Shown: positions 22,610-32,050 of the stretch, in pieces
How positions within the stretch are numbered: the stretch's first letter is position 1
Layout of the letters: the number at the start of each line of letters is the position of its first letter
Source: Mastigias papua
Lineage: Eukaryota; Cnidaria; Scyphozoa; Rhizostomeae; Mastigiidae
Length of the DNA stretch: 64,000 nucleotides
Assembly: GCA_964019165.1 (NCBI GenBank)
Contig: OZ025286.1
Location: forward strand, 11,987,401-12,051,400
Direction of reading: 5' to 3'
Position numbers and translations under genes: made by a program
Notes under the pieces: model-generated
The model's input: the letters and a program-made list of their open reading frames with translations, nothing else
Databases searched by the model: none
Told to the model about the DNA's origin: nothing

Positions 22610-23500
22610 AGTCTTATTTGGATGTCGATAGTTAGTAGTTAGTGATCACTGTTACAGTCAGCGCCAGGTCTTGTCCTGGCATTTGTTTACACAACTTTTC
22701 CATTTCTGGTTCAACACAATGTAGTCAATTTGGTTGCGTTTTCTTTTATCTGGTGATTTCCACGTATACAAGTGTCTTGGGTGGTGTTGGAACAATGTGT
22801 TGGCTATAACTAGATTATTTGCACTACAGAATTCAATAAAGTCTTCACCTCTTTCATGTATATCTCCAAGGCCGAATTTTCCACAGACTTCATTCTTTCG
22901 ATCACTTTTGCCTACTTTGGCGTTGAGGTCTCCCATAATTACTTTTACATCTCTGTTAGGAATTGTGTCTAGAGTTTCTTGGAGAGTGTTATAAAAATTT
23001 TCCATTTCTACATCACTAGCAACGCTGGTTGGTGCGTAACATTGTATAATGCTAATGTTATGAGGCTTTGCTTGCACTCTGACTTTCAGGACGCGATCAT
23101 TTATTGGGCTGTACCCAATTAGTGCATTCGCAGTTTTGTTCGTGAGAATCATAGCATCTCCGTGACTATTCTTTCCTTCTTCTTTTCCAGAGAAAAGAAC
23201 TATCTTGTTTCCCTCATTTTTGAAACTTCCATTACCATTCCAATTGGTCTCACTGATTCCTAGTATTTGAATGTTGTATCTATCCATTTCGTTACAGACA
23301 GTATGCAATTTGCCAATTTCCTTCATTCTCCTTACGTTCCACGCTCCGATTTTTAATGTGTTTCTTAATTGGACATGTTTCCTTTGTCTTCCAGAAGCAT
23401 GCTTAACATTGTCAGCCTGGTTGCCCACTGAACAACGCGTCCCTTGATAACCCACGCGACGGGCGATGTGGTATGAATTATCATTTCTGTCTTCAATCAT
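22610..23500 (-). pseudogene. APE-type endonuclease domain of RTE element
   Basis: An open frame of 280 codons, with the order of motifs of the exonuclease III/APE fold: LKIGAWNVRRM, ILGISETNW (metal-binding Glu), ISIIQCYAPTS, VKVIMGDLNAKVG (catalytic Asp and Asn), LYTWKSPDKRKR and QIDYIVLNQKW. After the stop at 22658 another frame continues with GADCNSDH.LL, which supplies the last SDH box, so a frameshift lies near 22660. It closely resembles proteins annotated as craniofacial development protein 2-like, which are RTE derived. It nicks target DNA for insertion. Confidence 0.85.
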
Positions 23501-23879
23501 TGGTGTAGAGGTTTGTCAGGAGAAAAGAAAAGTTGAATGGAATCCCCCAAGCTCCTTCTCAACTCGCAGTCTCCAACTAACCAGGAGGGACTACCTCTGC
23601 CGCATTGAAACAGTTGTGCTGCAATACGCCAGACAAGTTGTTTGATGAAACCAGTAATCAGTAGAACTGAAGGTGTTTTCACTAGACATCCACTACCCTG
23701 CTGCCGACAGCTTCACCGTAACCCTGGCACGGGGAGCTAATAGGGTGCTATCCTTGCTCAAGGGGACCCCAGGGTGCAGTTTATTGTCTTACCCAGGACA
23801 GCATGAAATACACAAGAGTTTATTTACCTTGGTATCTATCGATGACACAAACAGAAAAGAACAACGAATAGCCAAAAAT

Positions 23880-24790
23880 GTGTAACAAGGCGAATTTGGT
23901 GAGGTTCTTCTTACCAATATAAATCAATTATTCACAAATGTTTAAAAAGTAGATAATTGATCGAAGTTTCTAAAGAATCAAGATTATCATATTACTTTTT
24001 GACCGATGTGAGCACATATTCTGGCCAATGATGGACGAACGATGATATGGCAGTTTGAAAATAAGGAGTGAAATTGTTATCAGGTAATGCAAAAGCACTG
24101 GTAGGGTTGTGCATAATGTCAAGATGAGAGTTAACCACCTCAATTGCTATATTTTTCAGAGATTGATTGGCATACTATAAACATACGCACATGTTTCAAC
24201 GTCTAGGTGAAACTTAGCTAGAGAGCTGTTAATTTTGTAGGTCCCATCCACAAAAGTAAGGATAAATCTAACTTTTTTACGAAAAAGATTTAAAGCTGAA
24301 AAGTTTGGTAGGCAATCCAGTAAAGGTCCTTTTACGGTGTACTGACGTTTAGAGATAACCGTGGTCTTTAGTAGTGACAAAAACATCAAGAAGCACCAAC
24401 ATCTTACTTCCTTGCCTTTTCATAATAATTCTGATGCTGAGATGTTGGTAATTGAGAAAATCGAAAATTAATAATGCATCAGGTTCAGTAGTGGAAAGGC
24501 AAAGGTATCATCAAGCTATCTTCCATAGACATGAATAGAAGGACCTCGATACTTGTTAAGCCATATATTTTCATAATGACCTAAAAAGAGATTAGCTAAC
24601 ACAGATGCAATTGCAGAGCCTATGGCAATATTACCTATTTTATCCCAAATTTTACCAAAGAAATGAAAGCAAGTTTTAGGAGCATCAATTGACACATTTG
24701 AACTAAACGATGGTAGAGCATTAGGGGATTCAATGTTATGCATTGTAGATAAAGCCGTAAATGTACGATGGCTGTGAACTTGATGAATAA
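23880..24790 (-). pseudogene. Penelope-like reverse transcriptase fragment
   Basis: The - strand frame at 24516-24743 has IAIGSAIASVLANLFLGHYE and WLNKYRGPSIHVYGR, matching the GVAMGSPLGPVLANIFMGHHE..WL block of Penelope reverse transcriptases. The next codon is TAG, where Tyr is expected, followed by LDDTFAF in place of YVDDTF. Downstream frames give YTVKGPLLDCLPNFSALN, ILTFVDGTYKINSS..KFHLD (the VDR.YKINN thumb motif) and WPEYVLTSVKK near 24000. N-terminal blocks and the GIY-YIG part are absent. A second copy is at 58331-59241. Confidence 0.7.
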
Positions 24791-26425
24791 GTAGTACTGT
24801 ATATAAATACTACTGTATATACCATTTTACAGTTTAACATCTACATGCAATCTGCTTGTCCTCATGTTCAATCATCGTAACTGTAGTAGTGTTAGGTACT
24901 TTAGCCAAGATCAACTTTAAGTTTTTCAAGATTTTAGACAGGTACTTTGGTTATCAGATTTTTTCCAGAGTGTTTGGTTATCAGTAAGTCAAATAATTTC
25001 GCAGTTTCTTATTTTTGGATCCAGTGTCGTTGCATAGTTTACTAATTCCTTCCTTATATCCCGTTCTTCCATGAGTAACCTAAGAGTTCGGTTTATCAAT
25101 GGGAGACGTTCTCTTCGCATTTTTCAGTTGTTCACAAGGAATAGTTGATTCACTATCGATTCAAACCTATTATGGAAGGTTATTTTATCACATTGGGGTA
25201 GCATGGGATCTTAGACAACAGTGTTAAATGGATGATGAACTTCAGGGAAAGAAACATTCATCACTAGTATACTTCCGAAGTATTCGTGCTTCTATGACTT
25301 TGTCACATATCTTTACATTCATCATGTATTTGCCTCTCTTTTTCCTATAAATGCTTCATGATCTACCATACCTGCCTAAATAATTTCACTTCAAGAATAC
25401 GTCTGTCTGTTTTTGATAGCGAAATGGTCAAGGCTTTCAAGTTATGTTCACTTATGATTGAACGTATGCTCATATATGACCAATAATTTGGATGATTTAG
25501 TACAGTTGCAGAATGTAAAACATTATATTTGATGGAAGAGGGTTACAAAAAATGATTTCTGTGATTGCCCAAACTATTAACTTGCACTATTTCACGGAAG
25601 CTATAGACGTAATCCATTATTTTCATTCTGTCAATTCGCTGGAGTTAGATTTAAATGGTTAGTAACCTAAGCAAAATAAACAAAAAGTCCCAATAGTTTT
25701 GTTTGGTGTACAGCCATAGGAACATTGCATACTCAAATATATGAAACAGCAGCTCCGAAATTTCAGTAATTAGCCTCTTTCAATCAAAGGAAGGAAATCT
25801 GATAGCAGGACATTCACTAGCCCATGAGCATTAGCGATAGGACTCCCTTCATGGTATTCTTATCTACATCCTCAAAGCGTACTTTCGTCTTCAGAGGACC
25901 AATGTTGTTTTCCGGATTCTTTACAATGTTCTCGGCATTTTCACTTTAACAGGCCTTCGTATATGGCCGAGTTAACGCGCTTACAGATGGATCTAGCTCA
26001 GCTCTGACTGGCCCGTAATTTGGATTGCATGATATGGCTGATCCGCATGTAGCTCAACTCTATCATTAATCTAACCCCCCCCCCCCCAAAGACAAATGAA
26101 TTTTCCTCTTTCCAATTCTTCCATATGGCAAGCAATTTTAAACCATCTAAGCTACATTCCAAGCTTAATTCTTCTCTGTACTATATGTGAACACTACTCA
26201 TCTCCAGATGTGAGGGGAGCTGCTAGCATATTCCACCCGGGAAAAGCACATAAATGAAGTTAAAGGCCTTTGAATTACTGCTTAGATAGAAAACATTATT
26301 CTGATCCTTTAAGAAAATTTCTTCTAACTCAGGCAATATTGAAACTTTTTTCTACTAGCACTTGCAGCCGTTTTATCAATTTAATGGTTGTTGAAACTCA
26401 CACCTGTACAAAGAATCAAACAGGT
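24791..26425. other. No gene recognised; flank of hAT insertion
   Basis: No secure motifs. A 13-base poly-C run lies near 26075. A short + frame from 26270 crosses into the hAT end at 26434 and is not assigned to any family. The whole stretch is repeated at 59242-60877. Confidence 0.35.
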
Positions 26426-26433
26426 GCTGACCC
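26426..26433 (+). repeat. 8-bp target duplication, left (GCTGACCC)
   Basis: GCTGACCC stands directly before the CAGAGGCGGATC end of the hAT-like element and again directly after its other end at 28160-28167. Eight-base duplications are the hallmark of hAT insertion. Confidence 0.85.
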
Positions 26434-28159
26434 CAGAGGCGGATCGAGACCTTCTCAACATTCTCAGTTGAGAATGTCACATTTTCTAGCGTCCAGATTT
26501 TCGTATCTTACCAACCTGTCAGCTCAAATCGAGTCTGATTTCTCAAGGTTGCTGACCCCCGTACCCACTGATATTTGCTGCACACTTGGTATACCTCAAG
26601 GAAGTGGTAACCTAGCAATAGTGATTAAGTAATAAAATCTCTTGACAAGTGTCAATAATCCTGAAAGGTATCTAGGCAAGTTGCGACAGTTTACGTGTAG
26701 TTTCCATGCCAATTTGAGAAGTTCCTTCGCATCTTGAGAATGTGCTACGCAATTTTCTTACTGCGTGCGCATCGAAACAGTACTGATTTTTGATCACTTG
26801 AGAAGGTAGATCTGCGCTGGTTAGACGAGGTCCAAAATACATAGCAACGGCTTTTTCTTGGTACTCTTTTTATATGAGGTAGGCCTGGACGATTTTAAAA
26901 CTAACTCCTTGCGCGTCCTGAGGAGAAGGTTCACTGAGAATCTTGAGGATTCAGGGGGTGGGTATACGTGACTGTTTGGAATTTGCCGTGTACCCTGGCA
27001 TGTGAGTTATCTGTTGAATGAAGTAGCTCAGAGCGGGAGAAAACTATTCTTCGTTCGCAATCTATCCGAAATAATAGAATTTTCAGAAGAAGTCAAGCAG
27101 CTGTTGACGAAGAGAGATGTTGAACAAATTATGATGGTATATATATAGTGCTAGTATGCAGCTTTCTCTAGGTAAGTGTTGTCACATAGGATGGCTTGAT
27201 CGCAAGTAGTAGTTGATAGTCATACTTTATCACAAGCATGCAGACAGATTCTCTAATCCCAATCCATTGAGTAAATGTGGATAAAGGAGAAACTCCCCCC
27301 CCCCCGATAATGTATGGCTATATTTTTCCTTTTTGACTGTTTTATAGTCGTTCACGGCAGTCTGTATTCGCATATGCAATTATTGTTTACAAGATTGCTG
27401 GATGAATACGAGTCTGGCCGGTGCCAGTTGACATTGGGTATAAACAAAGGGTCGGAGAGCGGAGGGTTAAGGTCAGGCTAGGTTGTGTGTTAGAAATGCT
27501 ATAGGTCCCCACTGGACAGATATAACGAAGATTCATCCTAACTTCCGCTTACACGATCACACTTATGTTTGTAGACGCTATAGGGGTATGTACACAAACA
27601 GATTAGTGTTTCTTCGTTGTATTCATTTAGAGGCAACCTTCGAGAGACGCTTGGTAGCTAATCTTTGATACAGGGGACCTTTTCGCAGCAGAAGCTCATA
27701 ATAGTTTAGCTTTGATATAGAGACACTTGTTCTAACAGAATGACATAGTGGCTCGTGGGACTTTGTTTTGAATGCCATCAAAGCAGAAACCCAGTTGCTT
27801 CGCACAGTTGTTGGCAATGTTGTCATGTCAATTATTTTTTTATGTTAAGAGCTCTTCTCTGGGATATCAATTGGAATTCTGGAACATGGGTGATTCCTTA
27901 GTGGGGGGTTCCAGCTGTAGATAGGGCAGTGATACCTTGTCAAAAACTAAATTTCCTAACAATAGTTTTTATTGAAGTAGAGGTTAGTTTTGATTCTGTA
28001 AGTAAAGTGCTTTTGAAATTTCAATAGTCCTTGATCTTTCAGGCATAATTATCAAAACTATGATAATTGTTTGGGTGTGGTCTTTGGGTGTGGTCTTTGG
28101 GTGTGGTTTTATATTTTGAACCCTTGAGAATGTCAGAAAATGTGCTGGATCCGCCCCTG
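26434..28159 (+). mobile_element. Non-autonomous hAT-like element, 1726 bp
   Basis: The ends are CAGAGGCGGATCGAG at the left and the inverse of CAGGGGCGGATCCAG at the right, inverted repeats of about 15 bp with two mismatches. This CAGGGGCGGATCCAG-like end is common in hAT elements. Perfect 8-bp duplications flank it. No transposase-like frame was found inside; the frames at 27483-27668 and 27623-27826 are short and unassigned. Internal CTTGAGAATGT and TTGAGAAGG words recur near both ends and may be transposase-binding subterminal motifs. A poly-C run of 11 lies near 27295. Mobilisation would need a transposase from elsewhere. Confidence 0.8.
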
Positions 28160-28167
28160 GCTGACCC
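28160..28167 (+). repeat. 8-bp target duplication, right (GCTGACCC)
   Basis: Matches the left copy at 26426-26433 exactly. Confidence 0.85.
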
Positions 28168-28223
28168 AGTTTATGCAAATACATATCCATGTCACCTAGA
28201 CGGATTGATCCATTTTTAAAAGG

Positions 28224-30420
28224 CAGTTCAGTTCAGTTCATTTTCATTCTTTACATTCTCATACATACAAATAATACTTTAATACTTTAACAAGATTACG
28301 TTACATACAATTGAATATAATTTAATAGCACATCTACAATTTACAAAAAGAAACTACACAGAGGAAAAACAACAAATTAGTATGTATAAGAATGATTTAA
28401 AGGATGAGCTCTCTAAGTAGGTATACTAACGAGAAGGGAGCTCCCGCCCCCTATCTTAAAAATTTAATGTTTTGTGCATCAATTGCTTAATAGGATATAC
28501 TGAGGAAAGGAAGAAAAAAAAAGAAACAGAAAAATCATGACTTTTAACATCGATGATTTAGTAAGTGGTTCTTTAATTTGGATTTGAAGGATACTTTTGT
28601 TGTAGAACTTCTTATTACCATGGGCAAATCATTCCATAGTTTACAACCTACATATTTGATGGATTTTAATCCATATTGAAGACTTTTCTCTTGAGTCAAA
28701 TACAAGTCACTACGACAAGCCTGCCTAGTTTGATACTGATGGATGGAAGCGTTAAAAGTAAAAAAATTGTGAAAGCAAAGTGGAGAAATTTTCTTCACAG
28801 ATTCATACACAAAAGTAAGTAGTCTAAGCTCAAAAATTTCAAACAGTCTTAAAATCTTCAGATCTTTGAAATTAGGAAGTGTATGAGATAAGTAAGGTTG
28901 AAAGGAGATAGCTCTTATAGCTCTTTTCTGCAACTTTATGACAGGATCAAGATAGAGTTTGTGGGTCTGACCCCTCACTGTAATACCATATTGAAGAAAG
29001 GACATAAATAAAGCATTATATAGACAAAGGAGAACATCTGATGGCAAGAGGTATCTAATTTTGAAAAAGATCCCACAGGTTCTAGCTAGTTTTTTTAAAA
29101 GCTCATTAAGATGATACTTCCACTCTAAATTTTCATCTAAAAGAAGTCCTAAAAAGTTAACAAACTTGACCCTTCTGATATGCTTTTTACCTATTTTAAT
29201 CAAAGGTTCTGAAGGGAGCTTATTTGATTTGGAATGGAAGATTATATAGTTAGTTTTATCAATATCCAGTGAAAGTTTATTGGTATTAAGCCATTTTTTT
29301 AACAGCTTTAGTTCACAATTTACTGTCTTAACTAGACTCTCTAAAATATTTGATTGACAATAAATATTGGTATCATCTGCAAAAAGATAGAATTGAAGCT
29401 TTTTAGTTACATTAGGCAGGTCATTGATATAAATAAGACAGAGTAAGGGGCCCAAAACAGAACCTTGAGGAACCCCACAAGTAACTTTGAGAAGATCAGA
29501 TTTGCTTCCATTTATGGAAACAAACTGATTTCTGTCTGAAAGATATGATTGAAACCATTGAAGGGCGCAACCTCTCACTCCATAATGTTCAAGTTTAGAT
29601 ATCAGAATATTATGATTTACTGTATCAAATGCTTTATGAAGATCAATGAAAATGCCACACTCAAACTGTTTGTCATCTAAGGTTGATCTTATTGATTCTG
29701 TCATACTAATCAGTGCGTGATCTATAGAGTGATTTTCTTGAAAAACAAATTGCAGAGAGAATAAGATTTCTTGAGTTTTTAAAAATGAATATAGTCTCTT
29801 ATACATTAGCTTTTCATATATTTTACTGAAGACTGGCAAAAGTGATATTGGTCGATAATTTGATGGCAGCTGAGGGTTACCTTTTTTGAACAATGAAATT
29901 ACCTTTGCTATTTTAAGTTTGTCAGGAAAAGCACCTTTATGAAAAGACTGATTAACAAGCTGAGCAAGAGAATGAGAAATAAAAGGACTTAGAATTTTGA
30001 GTAATTTTGTAGGAATACTATTTGGGCCAACAGATTTAGAAACCTCAAGGCCACTGATGATGTCTTCAACTTCAAAGTTAGTAATAGGAGTTAAAAAGAT
30101 AGAGTTAGAATTTCGGTTGTGTAAATAGTTAAGGGGAGATTTAGGGTTACTGGGAATTGATTTTGTTATATGATCAGCTACATTAACAAAATATTCATTA
30201 GAAACATTTGATATTTCAGTAGAATCAGATGTTAATACACCATCTTTGTCTTTTATTTTATTGATAGTGGATGAAGTAGAGTTTTTATTAGAAACTATTG
30301 TTTTAATGCCAGACCACAATTTTTTCATGTTTTTACTGTTAATGGTAAAGAAATTATGAAAATATGTAACTTTGCTTTTTTCAGTTCAGAAGCAACTCTA
30401 TTTTTTTGTAAGTCAATATG
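28224..30420 (-). mobile_element. L2/CR1-like non-LTR retrotransposon, 5'-truncated
   Basis: The 3' end, on the left, carries TTCAGTTCAGTTCA (28227-28240), on the element strand a short TGAAC repeat, as expected for L2/CR1-type 3' termini. An AT-rich 3' UTR (28241-28543) follows, then the reverse transcriptase gene. Coding-like sequence continues in a shifted frame past 30328 to about 30420 (NRVASELKKAKLH). The endonuclease and ORF1 are missing. Most of it recurs at the right end of the window. Confidence 0.75.
28544..30328 (-). CDS. L2/CR1-like reverse transcriptase, open 594-residue frame
   Basis: RNA-directed DNA polymerase for target-primed reverse transcription. Blocks in order: KSVGPNSIPTKLLK (about residue 95), KIAKVISLFKKGN (142), NYRPISLLPVFSKIYEK (156), ECGIFIDLHKAFDTVNH (224), TCGVPQGSVLGPLL (285), catalytic FADDTN (317), LNTNKLSLDIDKTNYIIF (348), NFLGLLLDENL (394), and a C-terminal tail with YQTRQACRSDLYLT and LWNDLPMVIRSS. 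Both catalytic Asp are present and no stop interrupts it. The N-terminal Met is arbitrary because the protein is 5' truncated. Expressed product unlikely without a promoter. Confidence 0.85.
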   Translation of the reverse strand: MKKLWSGIKTIVSNKNSTSSTINKIKDKDGVLTSDSTEISNVSNEYFVNVADHITKSIPSNPKSPLNYLHNRNSNSIFLTPITNFEVEDIISGLEVSKSVGPNSIPTKLLKILSPFISHSLAQLVNQSFHKGAFPDKLKIAKVISLFKKGNPQLPSNYRPISLLPVFSKIYEKLMYKRLYSFLKTQEILFSLQFVFQENHSIDHALISMTESIRSTLDDKQFECGIFIDLHKAFDTVNHNILISKLEHYGVRGCALQWFQSYLSDRNQFVSINGSKSDLLKVTCGVPQGSVLGPLLCLIYINDLPNVTKKLQFYLFADDTNIYCQSNILESLVKTVNCELKLLKKWLNTNKLSLDIDKTNYIIFHSKSNKLPSEPLIKIGKKHIRRVKFVNFLGLLLDENLEWKYHLNELLKKLARTCGIFFKIRYLLPSDVLLCLYNALFMSFLQYGITVRGQTHKLYLDPVIKLQKRAIRAISFQPYLSHTLPNFKDLKILRLFEIFELRLLTFVYESVKKISPLCFHNFFTFNASIHQYQTRQACRSDLYLTQEKSLQYGLKSIKYVGCKLWNDLPMVIRSSTTKVSFKSKLKNHLLNHRC

Positions 30421-30897
30421 ATACGGGATCAAAGATACATAGCCTCGTACAGACGAAGGTATGGGGTTATTGCCAATACTTGCTATTTAACGACGTATGC
30501 TTAGAGGGGTTGGGGTGGTTTCCTATTGTCAAAGTCAATGCAAAGATTCTCAAAATTTATTCAAAGTTAAGATAGTATCTAAGAATATTGAGACGACGTT
30601 GCTCGATAAGGTGGGGGGGGGGGGGGTAGACAATGATGAAATTCGATGACGTCATAAATTTATAATCTCTGTGGCGAGTGGGCTTGCTTCATGTAATCGA
30701 ATAATACTTTATGCAGGATTTCAATAAAGCACCAAGACAACTCGCAGAGCTAGAAATGAGCTATCACCGGATCAATACACCCATTTAAGGAGTTCGTAAA
30801 AGATCCTCTGAATGATTGAATGGTCCTCCTCGCCCTTCACTTCCATTGGTCATACTGTCCGATATCTTGTCTACAAGTTTCTACTTTTCTTTCTCAG
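30421..30897. other. No gene; poly-G run
   Basis: A 14-base G run lies near 30613. No coding signal was recognised, but upstream exons of the candidate gene at 30898 could be hidden here. Confidence 0.35.
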
Positions 30898-31150
30898 TGA
30901 AGCTTCATTTGTCAGTCAATCGGAATGGTTAATTCAAGAACACGATGCTAGTACTGAGTGGGATAAACATGTAGAGAAGTCCAACAATAGTAAACCATGG
31001 AGAATTATCCCCTACTCACTAAGGTCACTTGATGTCACCCCTGTTGAGATAGTCAGAATAGCAAATTTTTTGCTCATAGACATGGCTAACAGACTATTCA
31101 AAAGAAGATTTTTGCCTTCTTTTAGAAGGGAAGGGGGAGATTTGGTATAA
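30898..31150 (+). CDS. Candidate terminal exon of an unknown host gene
   Basis: A pyrimidine-rich tract and TTCTCAG acceptor at 30891-30897 are followed by an open phase-1 exon of 253 bases ending in TAA. The 83 residues look like a real folded protein end: QSEWLIQEHDASTEWDKHV, KPWRIIPYSLRSLDVTPVEI, VRIANFLLIDMANRLFKRR, and a final basic FRREGGDLV. Residue use is unlike the nearby retroelement frames. I do not recognise the family. Upstream exons were not located; retroelement DNA begins about 480 bases to the left, so the gene may be a relic or have a long intron. Confidence 0.4.
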
Positions 31151-32050
31151 GGGAAGCATGTAAATGAACGATTCCAGGTACATATGATAGCACTGGTGTT
31201 ACTTATCAAAGAGAATTTCTGTGTTTTCAGCATTCAGCTCTCGCCTTTTATATTAGCATATCTTTATACATTGCTACTAATGCTGAACTACCAAGCTATG
31301 ATCAACTCACAATCCATCATGCATGGAAAATGCTTTTGGATAGAAATATATTAGCACTTGGTATAAACGGGGATATTGCTTACTGCTACTCAATGTAGAC
31401 GAATCAATCACTTCCTGAAAGTTTGGAAGTTTAGCACTGCTATATGTGCACTTTGTGAATAAAGACAGGTTAAAAGTCATCAAATAATTGAAAACTATTA
31501 GATTTCAACCTGTGAAAAATTATGATATTAAGCATCATAGGATCTTTCTCGATACTTGATGATTGCATGAGAGATTATGAGCAAGTGATAAACTGCTTGA
31601 AAGCTCAAAATTGAATGGTCCCATGAAACTGACTTTGTTGACCTCTTATGCTTGTTTATTTTAGGGCTTTTAGCATGTCATAGACCAAGTATCTATGAGT
31701 GCGACTGGGCTGTGGCCCCAACAATAATATGGTCAGATTTGTTGAAAAATACTTTTTACTTGCTTGCTGAACAGCAAAAAGTTGAATTTTAAAAAATGCA
31801 GACTAATTGTATAACTATGAAGAGCTAATGATCCTCACATCTCTGACTCTTAATGTCTAGGCAAGAGAAAGAGTGCACTTTTACTTACAGACGTTACATG
31901 AACGATATTAACTGATAAATTTTGATGTTGTGAGGCTTATTACTTCAGATTTCAGATTTAGATTTTCATATTTTATATACCATTGCTAAATAAAATTACA
32001 AATAAAATATACAGACAAAGTTACTAACATAATTACACTATTCTACACTA
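31151..32050. other. No gene recognised
   Basis: Possible 3' UTR of the candidate exon, then AT-rich intergenic sequence up to the RTE 3' end. Confidence 0.35.

Larger units (their letters stand above)
21647..23790 (-). mobile_element. RTE-type non-LTR element, 5' and endonuclease part
   Basis: From right to left: a GC-richer 5' leader (about 23790-23500), the endonuclease frame (23500-22658 and beyond), a linker, then the start of the reverse transcriptase. It breaks off at 21647 next to the Mutator-like insertion; the C-terminus appears at 18521-18960. The first part (from 22731 up) is duplicated at 57182. No full frame survives. Confidence 0.7.

Noticed and set aside
23673..23885. 70-codon + frame (copy at 58124)
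   Set aside because: Antisense of the RTE 5' leader; identical in both copies only because the block is duplicated.
26270..26632. 120-codon + frame crossing the left end of the hAT element (copy at 60722)
   Set aside because: It reads through a transposon terminus and matches no family, so it is not a natural gene.
26076..27305. Poly-C runs as possible regulatory or structural signals
   Set aside because: Simple homopolymers that vary by one base between the two duplicate blocks; more useful as a sign of slippage or sequencing error.
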